Assembly (NCBI GenBank): GCA_002730555.1
Contig: PCAM01000005.1
Location: forward strand, 149,799-213,798
Direction of reading: 5' to 3'
DNA from: Chloroflexota bacterium
Lineage (GTDB): Bacteria > Chloroflexota > Dehalococcoidia > Lucifugimonadales > Lucifugimonadaceae
DNA length: 64,000 nucleotides
This document shows, one piece after another, positions 16,793 to 24,933 of the stretch. The translations under genes and the position numbers were made by a program. Position 1 is the stretch's first letter. Each line of letters starts with the position of its first letter. Below the pieces are notes generated by a model that worked only from the letters and a program-made list of their open reading frames with translations, did not search any database and was not told the DNA's origin.

Positions 16793-18445
16793 TTAGCGGG
16801 TGTTGGCGGCTTCCTGGGCCTCTTTGGCCTCACGCCGCTGACGGGCCGTCTTCGGGCCATCGTCGCCGATCGGATCGATCTTGCGCATCGCGAGGATCTC
16901 GGTTGCTTCGCCGTCCTTGACCTCGTAAACATGCGTGGCGATGCCGTCGACGATTCCCGGGTCGTGGCTGGCGCAGATGATCGTACCGTCGTAACTGGCC
17001 AGCGCCTCGATCAGGCGGGCGCGGGTGGCGCGGTCCAAGTGGTTCGTAGGCTCGTCAAGGAGAAGAACGTTGGTGGGTTGAATCAGGAACTTCGCCAGCG
17101 CCACACGGGAACGCTCCCCGCCGGATAGGACCTTGACGGGTTTGAACACGTCATCCCCGCCGAAAAGGAACTGGCCGAGGATCGCTCGAAGCCGCACGTC
17201 GGGTGCGCCGTTTGAGCCCTCCCGTACCTCTTCGATCACGGTACGGTTCGGGTCCAGCGCCTCGTCCTGGTGTTGATCGTAATAACCGGGCCGGGCGCGT
17301 TCCGCCCAGGCGATCGTCCCTTCATCGGCGTCGAGCGAACCGACCGCTATGCGCAGCAACGTGCTCTTGCCGCCGCCGTTCTCGCCGATGAGGCACACTT
17401 TGTGCCCACGTTCGGTATCCAGATTCACGTCCACCAGCACCGTCTCGTCGCCGAACGATTTCACAACGCCGCGCATCTTCAGGACTTCTCGTTCGGTACG
17501 TCCGTTGGCCTTGAGCGCGAAACGCACCTCAGGGGCCTTACGCACCTGCTCGAGGATGTCCATCTTTTCGAGCGCAGCTTCCCTGCTCCGGACCTGTGCA
17601 GCCTTGGTCGCCTTGGAGCGGAACCGTTCAATGAAGCGCCGCTGCCGTGCGATCTCACGCCGCTGGCGTAAACGGGCGCGTTCACGTGCCTCTGCACGGG
17701 CCTTCTTCTCTGCGAGGTAAGCGCTGAAATTACCTGCAAAGGTGGTGATGGCGCCGCGGTCGATCTCCATTACCTTGGTGACGACCTTGTCCATAAACTC
17801 GCCATCGTGCGTGACGATCACCACTGCGCCCGGGTATTCCTTCAGATAAGTCGCCAACCAGTCACGGGCGGCGGCGTCTAGGTGGTTGGTCGGCTCGTCA
17901 AACAGTGCGTGCTCCGGGACTGACACCAGGATCTTGGCCAGCGCGACCCGCATCTGCCAGCCACCGGAAAACTCCGCGCAGAGCTTGTCCCAGTCCGGGC
18001 GCTCGAAACCGAGGCCGTCCAGCACCCTGCCGATGCGTGCCTCGATCCGGTATCCGTCGAGCAATTCGTAGCGCTCGTAAAGCGCCGTCTGCTCGTCGAC
18101 GAGCTCCATGATGTCGCCCTCGCCCGTCTCGAGCATCTTCCCGACTTCTTCGAGACGGCGTCGGATTTCGAGCGCCTCCGGGAACGCCTTCCACAGCTCG
18201 TCAACGAGAGTGTTTTCTGGCGTGAGGTCCGCCTCCTGCTTCAGGAAACCGATCGCACCGTTCCGGTGACCCACCGAACCCGCCTCGGGGTCTTCCTGTC
18301 CCGTGATGAGCCGGAGGAGGGTCGATTTGCCAGCCCCGTTCGGTCCGACGATGCCGACGCGGTCGTTCTCGCCAATGACAAACGTCACGTCGTCGAACAA
18401 CTCTTGCGTTCCGTAGAACATGGCTAATTTATTGGCGAAGAGCAT
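16793..18445 (-). CDS. ABC-F family ATPase
   Basis: Soluble tandem ABC ATPase that acts on ribosomes (translation factor or antibiotic-protection type), with no membrane domain. In 550 residues it has two nucleotide-binding domains: Walker A GPNGAGKST and GENGGGKST, signatures FSGGWQMRVALAKIL and LSGGERSRVALAKFL, and Walker B regions FDEPTNHLD and LLLDEPTNHLD. Between them is the P-site tRNA-interaction linker, here strongly basic and helical (RAREARERARLRQRREIARQ, then RRFIERFRSKATKAAQ). The ATG at 18445 is right at the start of the domain. The C-terminus is a short charged tail. Convergent with a beta-lactamase relic; no operon partner. Sub-group (EttA, Uup, YbiT or resistance type) cannot be decided here. 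Confidence 0.93.
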   Translation of the reverse strand: MLFANKLAMFYGTQELFDDVTFVIGENDRVGIVGPNGAGKSTLLRLITGQEDPEAGSVGHRNGAIGFLKQEADLTPENTLVDELWKAFPEALEIRRRLEEVGKMLETGEGDIMELVDEQTALYERYELLDGYRIEARIGRVLDGLGFERPDWDKLCAEFSGGWQMRVALAKILVSVPEHALFDEPTNHLDAAARDWLATYLKEYPGAVVIVTHDGEFMDKVVTKVMEIDRGAITTFAGNFSAYLAEKKARAEARERARLRQRREIARQRRFIERFRSKATKAAQVRSREAALEKMDILEQVRKAPEVRFALKANGRTEREVLKMRGVVKSFGDETVLVDVNLDTERGHKVCLIGENGGGKSTLLRIAVGSLDADEGTIAWAERARPGYYDQHQDEALDPNRTVIEEVREGSNGAPDVRLRAILGQFLFGGDDVFKPVKVLSGGERSRVALAKFLIQPTNVLLLDEPTNHLDRATRARLIEALASYDGTIICASHDPGIVDGIATHVYEVKDGEATEILAMRKIDPIGDDGPKTARQRREAKEAQEAANTR

Positions 18446-18752
18446 CTATTTGTTCTCTGTGTCTGGAGACGTCAAGCGGGCGCTCGCGTTAAACCGCGAA
18501 CAGGCAGCAAGGTTTATCGATTGATTTGGTGACGGGTCCAATTAGTCGGGCGCGTCTATATGCGTATTGCCCCGGTCACATCGTTTGCGAAGCGGTGTTG
18601 TATGCCCGGCAACTCCGTTGGACGCATCCATCGACAGAACAGGACCCCGACCAAACGGCGCAAATCACGCCACGGTCAGTAATCATACCGCGACATCGGC
18701 CCTGGAACACGTAGAACTTCTGGGTGAATCCACCCAATATTGACCGGTCGAG

Positions 18753-18859
18753 GCCTGTATTCAAAACGATTTGCATCCACCGAAGCAGGGCTGCAGCAAA
18801 GTTTTCAGTGAAGACGACTGGCCGGTTAGTTCTATTGACGGCTAATCCTGAATACAGGC
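18753..18859. promoter_or_regulatory. 10-bp inverted repeat upstream of TetR relic (possible old operator)
   Basis: GCCTGTATTC at 18753-18762 and its exact complement GAATACAGGC at 18850-18859, 87 bases apart. The right arm lies just after a TTGACG box and just before the TetR ATG, where an autorepressor would bind. Chance cannot be excluded. Confidence 0.35.
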
Positions 18860-18863
18860 GTAA

Positions 18864-19004
18864 ATGTCTCCCAAAGTTTCCGACCAACATCTCAAAGAGC
18901 GACGCAATCACATCATGGACGCGACCGTCCGGTGTTTCTCGGGCGATGGGTTCCATCAAACCACGATTCCGCGCCCCGGCCCATGCTTTCAAAAGTCATC
19001 TTGA
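18864..19004 (+). pseudogene. TetR family regulator, truncated after the first helices
   Basis: 46 codons from ATG: SPKVSDQHLKERRNHIMDAT then VRCFSGDGFHQTTI, after which the reading turns into PRPGPCFQKSS and stops. This is the start of a TetR DNA-binding domain (compare the usual RRxxILDAAxxCFxxxGFHxTTM). The recognition helix and the whole ligand domain are missing. A weak promoter-like TTGACG lies at 18835-18840. The gene is a relic; whatever it once controlled is not evident. Confidence 0.75.
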
Positions 19005-19182
19005 GTAGCTTGCGATGAAGGATCTCGCCGCCGGATGGCCGCACGCACGCCGGATGTTCTCGCGCTCTACGACCGGCGATTTCCCTGAATCACGTTCAGA
19101 ACAGGCTCTTCGCATGCCAGCTCAGGGTGACCGGATGTTGAAAGGTGTCGTCGTGGAACTAACGCCACTGACAGAGTCTGAT

Positions 19183-19209
19183 GGATCCTGAATCAGGTTC
19201 AGGACGACC
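19183..19209. repeat. Family A element end (partial copy)
   Basis: GGATCCTGAATCAGGTTCAG followed by GACGACC: a right-type palindromic end. A CGCATGCCAGCTCAGGGTGA variant lies at 19110-19129, resembling the end at 13886-13916. Confidence 0.6.
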
Positions 19210-19302
19210 TGGGGTGGCGGGCCGTCTCGATAGCGGCTCGGCGTGGACGTATTGCCATACGCCCGTACGATGCGCCCGCTCCAAGCTTTGCCTGGAACTT
19301 TG

Positions 19303-19338
19303 CCTCCTCTCCCTTTGCGGGAGAGGGCCGGGGTGAGT
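19303..19338. repeat. CCCTCTCCC hairpin repeat, family B copy 5
   Basis: CCTCCTCTCCCTTTGCGGGA then GAGGGCCGGGGTGAG, about 35 bases downstream of the sucD stop codon (sucD reads leftward-to-rightward on the minus strand and ends at 19372). Confidence 0.65.
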
Positions 19339-19371
19339 GGTTCTCATGGTGGAGGTAATCCGCCTTCAAAT

Positions 19372-20247
19372 CTACCGTCCCAGGACCTCCGCCATCTTCG
19401 CCCCGATAACCGCCGCCGACTCTGCTACATGCACCCCGGCCTCTTTGAGCCCACGGATCTTCTCGGAGGCGAGCGCGGCTTTGCCCGTGATGACCGCCCC
19501 GGCATGTCCCATGCGTTTTCCGGGAGGCGCCGTTTGGCCGACAATCGCGCCTACGACCGACTTAGTGACGTGGTTCTTAATGAACTCCGCCGCCTGCTGT
19601 TCCTTGGTCCCGCCGATCTCGCCGATCATCACGATGGCGTCGGTCTCGTCGTCGTTCTCAAACATCTCGAGGACGTCCACAAATGTCGTGCCGTGCAGGG
19701 GGTCGCCGCCGATTCCGATGCATGTCGACTGGCCGATTCCCAGATCCGTTAGCTGCATCACTGCCTCGTAGGTCAGCGTGCCGCTGCGCGACACCACGCC
19801 CACCCGGCCTTCGCTCAGGATGTTGCCGGGGATGATGCCGACCTTCGCCCGGGAGCTGGGATGGATCAGGCCCGGGCAGTTGGGGCCAAGCAACCGTGAA
19901 GATTTGCCCTCGATATACGCCAGCGTCGTCACCATGTCCTGCACCGGAACGCCCTCGCTGATGCAGACGACGAGGGGTAGCCCCGCGTCGACCTGCTCGA
20001 TGATGGCGTCAGCGGCGCCGGCGGCTGGCACGAAGATCAACCCGACGTTAGCGCCGGTCGCTTCAACGGCCTCTGCGACAGTCTCGAATATCGGGACCTC
20101 GTCCTCAAACTTCGTCCCGTCACGGCGCGGGTGCACGCCTGCCACCATGTTTGTCCCGTACGCCCGGCAACTGCTGGCCTGGAACGACCCGTCCCGTCCA
20201 AGCCCCTGCACAAGCAGGCGTGTATTCTCGTCGACAAGGATGCCCAT
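19372..20247 (-). CDS. sucD: Succinyl-CoA synthetase, alpha subunit
   Basis: Alpha subunit of the TCA-cycle ligase that interconverts succinyl-CoA and succinate with substrate-level NTP formation. In 291 residues: N-terminal CoA-binding Rossmann domain ([20 protein letters not shown]), [34 protein letters not shown], and the phospho-histidine loop in [12 protein letters not shown], which carries the active-site His. One point differs from the common version: the usual GxTGxxG start is GLGRDGSFQ here. It starts at ATG 20247, one base after the sucC stop (20248), so the two are translated together. Complete in length and not obviously damaged. Confidence 0.93.
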   Translation of the reverse strand: MGILVDENTRLLVQGLGRDGSFQASSCRAYGTNMVAGVHPRRDGTKFEDEVPIFETVAEAVEATGANVGLIFVPAAGAADAIIEQVDAGLPLVVCISEGVPVQDMVTTLAYIEGKSSRLLGPNCPGLIHPSSRAKVGIIPGNILSEGRVGVVSRSGTLTYEAVMQLTDLGIGQSTCIGIGGDPLHGTTFVDVLEMFENDDETDAIVMIGEIGGTKEQQAAEFIKNHVTKSVVGAIVGQTAPPGKRMGHAGAVITGKAALASEKIRGLKEAGVHVAESAAVIGAKMAEVLGR

Positions 20248-21426
20248 CTAAGCGTTGCTCCCGTCTGCGCCAAGCACCTGAGTAAGCGCAGTGGCTGCCT
20301 CGCCAAGGTCGCCGACCGTCGTGACGTTGAGGCCCGCGTCGGCCAGGATTTGCAGACCCTCATTAGCGTTAGTGCCGCGCATGGCGACCACCAGCGGCAT
20401 CTGCGTGCCGGTGTATTGGGCGCCCATGACGATCCCCCGGGCCGCCACATCGCAGCGAAGAATCCCGCCGAAAAGGTTAACCAGAATTACCTCAACATCA
20501 TCGTCTGAGACGATGATCTCAAACGCCTCAGCGATCTTGTCTTCCGCCGCGCCACCGCCCACGTCTAAGAAATTGGCCGGGGCCGCGCCGGCCGTCTTTG
20601 TGATATCCATCGTCGCCATCGCCAACCCCGCTCCGTTGACCATGCATCCCACGCGGCCACCGTCCAGCTTCACGTACGCCAGCCCGGCGTCGTGCGCCTT
20701 CTGCTCGAGCTCGTCGTTCTGTTCCGAATCCTCAAGGTCCAGAATCTCCCTGTGCCGGAACAGCGCGTCGTCCTCAAAGGCGATCTTGGCGTCCAGCGCC
20801 ATGACCCGTCCGTCGGTTGTCACCACCAGCGGGTTGATCTCCACCAGCGAGGCGTCCAGTTCTTGAAATACACGGCACAGGTTCGTGATGAGGCCCGTCG
20901 CCGGCTGCACGAGATCGGTGGGAACCCCGATCTTCATGGCGATGTCGCGGGCGTGATAGGGAGACAACCCAATGAGCGGGTCGACCGCGTGTCGGACGAT
21001 CTTATTCGGTGTGTTTGCGGCCACCTCCTCGATCTCTACGCCGCCCTCTGAGCTCGCCATCACCATCGCCGCTTTTGCATCGGCGTCCATTGTGATCGCC
21101 ACGTATAGCTCGTCTGCGATATCGGTCAGCTCGGCCACGAGCACCTTACGCACCGGGGCACCCCCGGCCTTCGTCTGATGGGTGACCAGATTCGTCCCGA
21201 GCATCCCGGCTGCGGCTTCCGCTGCCTCGTCCGGGGCCTGGACGAGCTTGACGCCGCCCGCCTTGCCGCGCCCGCCCGCGTGGACCTGGGCTTTGACGGC
21301 GACGCGTCCGCCGAACTCAACGGCGAGTTGACGCGCTTCATCGGGCGTGGATGCGACACCGGCGCGTGGAACCGAGACCCCGTAGGATTCGAGTATCTCG
21401 CGTGCCTGATACTCATGAATGTTCAT
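20248..21426 (-). CDS. sucC: Succinyl-CoA synthetase, beta subunit
   Basis: ATP-grasp subunit of 392 residues that binds nucleotide and succinate and pairs with SucD. MNIHEYQAREILESYGV is the standard N-terminus, VHAGGRGKAGGVKL the ATP-grasp lysine/glycine loop, and LVEINPLVVTTDGRVMALDA the metal-binding segment. NGAGLAMATMDI and the C-terminal VNLFGGILRCDVAARGIVMG are typical of the succinate/CoA ligase domain. First gene of a sucC-sucD pair with zero spacing. No other TCA gene is in the window. Nucleotide preference (ATP or GTP) cannot be told from what I can see. Confidence 0.95.
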   Translation of the reverse strand: MNIHEYQAREILESYGVSVPRAGVASTPDEARQLAVEFGGRVAVKAQVHAGGRGKAGGVKLVQAPDEAAEAAAGMLGTNLVTHQTKAGGAPVRKVLVAELTDIADELYVAITMDADAKAAMVMASSEGGVEIEEVAANTPNKIVRHAVDPLIGLSPYHARDIAMKIGVPTDLVQPATGLITNLCRVFQELDASLVEINPLVVTTDGRVMALDAKIAFEDDALFRHREILDLEDSEQNDELEQKAHDAGLAYVKLDGGRVGCMVNGAGLAMATMDITKTAGAAPANFLDVGGGAAEDKIAEAFEIIVSDDDVEVILVNLFGGILRCDVAARGIVMGAQYTGTQMPLVVAMRGTNANEGLQILADAGLNVTTVGDLGEAATALTQVLGADGSNA

Positions 21427-21508
21427 ATTTGAATTCTGCTTTTATCCCGCTCTGAAATCCGTCGTTTTTCATGGGCCGCCGTCCCGGAGGGCGGCGTGAG
21501 ACGGCCGA

Positions 21509-21931
21509 TCAGCTGCCCTCCGCCTCTTCCACGTTCGCCTTGAGCCGGTCCAGTTCCTTGATAAGTCGCTTCCGGGTGAACATCATGCCCGCAATACCGG
21601 AGGCGTTCAGCTCAGCGGTGAGATGCGTACCGCCGTTATCCGCCACGAACGTGAAGTGCTGCAACACGCGCCCGCCAACGGGCAGGCCGGTTTCAAATCC
21701 CAGCTCACGATCGAGATCGTAAACGGTCACGGCACCGTCGAGGTTCATCCCCATCACACGGCACGCCATCGGCCCGTTCTCGGTCCAGCCTTTCGGGAGG
21801 CTGACATTCTCTATCTGCGGCCACCATGCCCGCCACCGTTTGAGGTCGGTCATGGCGGCAAACACCATCGATACCGGTGCGTCGATGACAACTGATTCCT
21901 CGTGGTGCGGCAAATTGACCTCGGGATCCAT
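21509..21931 (-). CDS. SRPBCC family protein (polyketide-cyclase/START-like fold)
   Basis: 140 residues from ATG at 21931. It has the START/Bet v1-type layout: an opening strand with VVIDAPVSMVFAAMTDLKRW and the RAWWPQIENV motif, then strands (DGAVTVYDLDRELGFETGLP, HFTFVADNGGTHLTAELNAS), and a long C-terminal helix (KRLIKELDRLKANVEEAEGS). Such proteins bind hydrophobic ligands in the cavity; no ligand can be inferred. It lies downstream of the FAA-hydrolase-family gene on the same strand with about 110 bases between, and upstream of sucC, so it may be its own small unit. Confidence 0.8.
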   Translation of the reverse strand: MDPEVNLPHHEESVVIDAPVSMVFAAMTDLKRWRAWWPQIENVSLPKGWTENGPMACRVMGMNLDGAVTVYDLDRELGFETGLPVGGRVLQHFTFVADNGGTHLTAELNASGIAGMMFTRKRLIKELDRLKANVEEAEGS

Positions 21932-22043
21932 CGCAGCTCGACGACGTCGTCTTTGACGGTCGGGAGGCGACGAATATCGTAGTCACCCCTCAGTCGGGTG
22001 TCCACTTGTAGAACATGTGCGTCGGCTCGTGGGCTCCGCCCGT

Positions 22044-22838
22044 TCAGACGAACCGGGCGTTGGCCCCTCCCAGACCCGCGATCTGAATCTCCACCAGGTC
22101 GCCCCGTTCCAGCCACTTCGTTTCGACGATGCTGCCCAGGAAGACAAACTCTCCCGCCTGAAGCGGCGAGTCGTGTTGCGCGGCCGTGTTCGCCAGCCAC
22201 GCGAGCGCCTCGAACGGATGCCCCATGATGTCGCCGCCAACGCCGGAACCAACCTCGACGCCGTTTATGGACATCGTCCCGCGTAACGACACCAGGTCCA
22301 GCTCGCGCCACCCCGTGAGCGGCGCACCGAGCACGCAACCCGCCCCGAAGAAATCGTCCGCGATCAGCGTCGCCACGTCCATTGAGCGATAGTCGACCCA
22401 GCGATCGTCCACGACCTCTATTCCGCACATAACCGCCTCAACGGCACGCGCCACTCTGGAACAATCGTAAGGTGAGCTGGAAGCCGGAAGGCCCTCACCC
22501 AGCCGGACCACAATCTCGCATTCGACCCCCACGTGATGGAACGACGAGAAATCGAACTCGCCGTCGCCGTCACGGACCGTCGGCGCGTACACAAATCCGG
22601 CGCAGGGATTCGGAATCTGCAGGTACTCCTGCATCACCGCCGTCGTGCATCCGATCTTCCGTCCACCCGGCTCGCCGTACCCGCTGGCGGTCAGCCGTTC
22701 CCGGACCGCAGCCTGCAGCCGGTAGGCGTCCGCCTCATCGGAAGGCCGATCCCCCTCCGGGAGATGGTCCAGTCTAGTGTGAGTCAGCCGTCCGGCGGAG
22801 AGGTTACCCGCCGCTCTCTCGATGGCCCCGGAGTCCAT
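22044..22838 (-). CDS. 2-keto-4-pentenoate hydratase / FAA hydrolase family protein
   Basis: 264 residues. The ATG at 22838 has AGGTGGG six bases upstream, which favours it over the ATG at 22868. The family (MhpD, HpaH, 4-oxalocrotonate decarboxylase) hydrates 2-hydroxy-dienoates in meta-cleavage pathways. Visible features: GRKIGCTTAVMQEYLQIPNP, a metal-binding VECEIVVRLG with the Glu pair, a later Asp in VVDDRW, and SGVGGDIMGHPFEALAWLAN followed by a C-terminal GDLVEIQIAGLGGANARF. Assignment to the superfamily is solid; substrate is not. No other aromatic-catabolism gene lies next to it. The strong terminator at 22930-22965 lies upstream of this gene and insulates it from the zinc-ribbon gene. 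Confidence 0.85.
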   Translation of the reverse strand: MDSGAIERAAGNLSAGRLTHTRLDHLPEGDRPSDEADAYRLQAAVRERLTASGYGEPGGRKIGCTTAVMQEYLQIPNPCAGFVYAPTVRDGDGEFDFSSFHHVGVECEIVVRLGEGLPASSSPYDCSRVARAVEAVMCGIEVVDDRWVDYRSMDVATLIADDFFGAGCVLGAPLTGWRELDLVSLRGTMSINGVEVGSGVGGDIMGHPFEALAWLANTAAQHDSPLQAGEFVFLGSIVETKWLERGDLVEIQIAGLGGANARFV

Positions 22839-22929
22839 GGTCCCACCTGTCTTATTCGATGCGTACATCCCCTAAGCTACAAGCTTACAACCCGGCATCC
22901 CGGGATAGCCGCCCGACCGCCCGAAAAGC

Positions 22930-22965
22930 AAACCGCCCCGGTGACCGAAGTCACCGGGGCGGTTT
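22930..22965. terminator. Strong bidirectional hairpin terminator
   Basis: AAACCGCCCCGGTGAC, loop CGAA, GTCACCGGGGCGGTTT: a perfect 16-bp stem with a tetraloop, flanked by A- and T-containing ends on each side. It lies between the zinc-ribbon gene and the FAA-hydrolase-family gene, 29 bases downstream of the minus-strand zinc-ribbon stop codon. Confidence 0.85.
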
Positions 22966-22994
22966 CGCTAACAAAAGCTATCGGGCGCTAACGC

Positions 22995-23324
22995 CTACCA
23001 GCTGCGGGACTGCCGCTGCTGCGAGAAGCAAGAGTTGCAGTACACCGGTCGGTCGCCGCGCGGTTGGAAAGGCACCTGGGCCTCCTGTCCGCACTGCGCG
23101 CAAGTGGTGGTGAACATGGGACGGTCGGATCGGAATCCGCCGCCGCCGCCGCCGCCGCCGTAGCCGCCGCCACCGCCGCCGCCCTGGGCCCTGCGGGCTG
23201 CTCGACAAGACGGGCAACGTTTGGGGTCGGAGTAGCCACGCTCTGAGTGGTACTGCTGGTCGTCTGCGCTAAACACGAACTCTTGCCCGCACTCAACACA
23301 CGCTATATTTCGATCCTGGAACAC
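22995..23324 (-). CDS. Zinc-ribbon (CxxC) protein with glycine-rich linker
   Basis: 109 residues from GTG at 23324 (VFQDRNIACVECGQEFVFSA), preceded by GGAGA. Two zinc ribbons are seen: CVECGQEF with CPSC about 26 residues later, and CAQCGQEAQ with CNSC. The layout is that of the widespread zf-trcl / CxxC-type small proteins, thought to bind RNA or ribosomal components, though the role is not established. Between them lies RAQGGGGGGGYGGGGGGGGF, a flexible linker encoded by a GCC/CCG-rich run (23140-23180). The frame is open to 23357, but the family starts at the VFQD segment. Single gene with the terminator just downstream. Confidence 0.85.
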   Translation of the reverse strand: MFQDRNIACVECGQEFVFSADDQQYHSERGYSDPKRCPSCRAARRAQGGGGGGGYGGGGGGGGFRSDRPMFTTTCAQCGQEAQVPFQPRGDRPVYCNSCFSQQRQSRSW

Positions 23325-23716
23325 TTCAATCCATCTCCATGGTCTTGTTCGGGGCATCTCGGACTGGTCATCACGGATCCGAGCATTGCCGGTTAACCAT
23401 GGGACGAGCTTTCTTACATGCCTACTGACACAATAACATACCGAAAGCGCAGTAGCCCGCTTTAAATGCGAGGCAAAGACGTGCGATTTCGGCGCACGTA
23501 CCCGTCAGCGTCATTGCCGTTCCGAAGGCCCACGGGCCCCTAATGGGCGAATCCCGTGCCCGCCGGATCAAGTCCAATCCCGCCTGGTTTCCGTAGGTTG
23601 GGAGACGGAATATCAACCCGGATCGACGACTTCGCTGTAAGATTCATGCTCCCCGGCTGCATCAACTGAGGCTTATAGCCCCGACCCCACGGAGGGAATT
23701 GAGGGAATTGTTGCAC
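23325..23716. other. Intergenic spacer, no gene seen
   Basis: About 390 bases between divergent genes. An ACGTGCG/CGCACGT inverted repeat lies near 23480-23500. No convincing ORF or known repeat family; probably holds the two promoters. Confidence 0.4.
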
Positions 23717-24787
23717 GTGACAACCGGGCATAAGAACTTCCTGCCCATTTCGCTGGCACTTCTCGCATCTATTCTCGTCGCCTGCTCCGGAGGAGATGGC
23801 GACAGCATCGTGCTCGACCTGCCAGGAATTCAACCGCTGTCCAACGGCTTCCACTACGAGGGCTGGATGGCAGCCGACGGGGAGTACGTGTCCCTGGACA
23901 AGTTCAACGCCTCCGCGGACGGCACCCTCGTAACTACTGAGGGTGAGATGATCAAAGCCGGGGCGTTTGAGATCGCATCCGGGGACGCTCTCGGGATCGA
24001 CGATATAACCTCCGTGATGGTGTCAATCGAGCCCGCCGGGGACTCAGATGGCGTGCCGTCAGACACTCGCTTCCTGGCCGGGGACATAGTCGATGGCGTC
24101 GCCTCTCTGGTGGTCGGCCATCCCGGAGCTATCGGCGACACGTTTGAAAGCGCCAACGGTTTCTACATACTGGCCACGCCGACTGATGGCCATCTGCGCA
24201 CCAACGAAAACGCCGGGATCTGGTTCCGGCGCGCGGTCGACCAGCTTGAGCCGGACCCGCGCGGCCTCTACCTCCCGGAGCTGCCCGACGGATGGCTCTA
24301 CGAGGGCTACGTCGATATCGAAGGCATGCCCGTGACATCCGGCAAATTCTGGGATCCTTGGGACATCGATTTCGCGGCGCCCTACAGCGGGCCGGCCGAC
24401 ATGAACACGACCGATATTTTCGACGTGATGCTGGACGAGTACGTATCGGTGGTTGTCCAGGGAGATGACGGAATCGAACTGTTCACCGGGCCAGAAGGCT
24501 GGAAGATGTTCCAGAAGGATGGGCTGGACCTGGACCTGTTCTTCCACGGCCCGCCGGAACCGGGCGAGGATTACCTGCTCAACGCGCCGCCGGGCCTCAC
24601 GTTCCCGGTCGATCTTAACGGGCTGCCGATATACGTGACCATCGAGCCGGACCCAGACGACTCACCGGCGCCGTTCGGCCTGAAGACGCTGGTCGGCACC
24701 GTCCCGGATAACGCCGTGTCACACCACACGTACATCCTCGACCCCGGCTTCAAGACCTTCCTGACCGGAACCGCAACGCTGAACTAA
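23717..24787 (+). CDS. Putative lipoprotein with two repeated domains
   Basis: About 356 residues. Starts at 23699, 23708, 23711 and 23717 are all possible; GTG at 23717 is best placed relative to GAGGGA at 23701. A signal sequence (KNFLPISLALLASILVACSG) ends in a lipobox LVAC, so the protein is probably lipid-anchored outside the membrane. The mature part has two similar units, beginning NGFHYEGWMAADGEYVSLDK and DGWLYEGYVDIEGMPVTSGK, each followed by VSI/VVVQGDD strands. This suggests an internal duplication of an all-beta domain, perhaps related to the anti-sigma-factor C-terminal type. No catalytic motif seen. Single gene; the following region holds the tail of the B12 operon on the other strand. 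Confidence 0.75.
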   Translation: MTTGHKNFLPISLALLASILVACSGGDGDSIVLDLPGIQPLSNGFHYEGWMAADGEYVSLDKFNASADGTLVTTEGEMIKAGAFEIASGDALGIDDITSVMVSIEPAGDSDGVPSDTRFLAGDIVDGVASLVVGHPGAIGDTFESANGFYILATPTDGHLRTNENAGIWFRRAVDQLEPDPRGLYLPELPDGWLYEGYVDIEGMPVTSGKFWDPWDIDFAAPYSGPADMNTTDIFDVMLDEYVSVVVQGDDGIELFTGPEGWKMFQKDGLDLDLFFHGPPEPGEDYLLNAPPGLTFPVDLNGLPIYVTIEPDPDDSPAPFGLKTLVGTVPDNAVSHHTYILDPGFKTFLTGTATLN

Positions 24788-24856
24788 CGGCGCACCATCG
24801 CGAGCCATACCCGCTGTCGACGCGGCTTCCCGTTTCGCCTACCGGATATGGGCGCG

Positions 24857-24919
24857 CTAGATAACGGCGGGGTTGGCAGGGACGATGTCGTCGATGAGGC
24901 TTCGCAGTTCGAGATTCAC
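24857..24919 (-). pseudogene. 20-codon remnant at the end of the B12 operon (possible cobT start)
   Basis: GTG at 24919, with GGAG seven bases upstream, opens VNLELRSLIDDIVPANPAVI and then a TAG stop at 24857. It starts 15 bases after the stop of the degenerate CobO. The spacing and ribosome binding site look like a genuine gene start in the operon. The peptide resembles the first residues of nicotinate-nucleotide:DMB phosphoribosyltransferase (CobT), which often begins LLxxIxPxxxxA, but the match is short and from memory. Either a tiny peptide gene or the stump of a lost gene. Confidence 0.35.
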
Positions 24920-24933
24920 GTTGATTCTCCGGC

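Larger units (their letters stand above)
18446..19371. other. Long spacer with a TetR relic and repeats
   Basis: About 925 bases. 18446-18750 shows no gene. It holds a 10-bp inverted repeat (18753-18762 and 18850-18859), a TetR fragment (18864-19004), family A pieces (19105-19132 and 19183-19209), a family C motif (19246-19265), and a family B hairpin (19303-19338). Confidence 0.55.

Noticed and set aside
18576-18992. Minus-strand open frame of about 138 codons in the TetR spacer
   Set aside because: It is antisense to the clear TetR relic and has no recognised motif.
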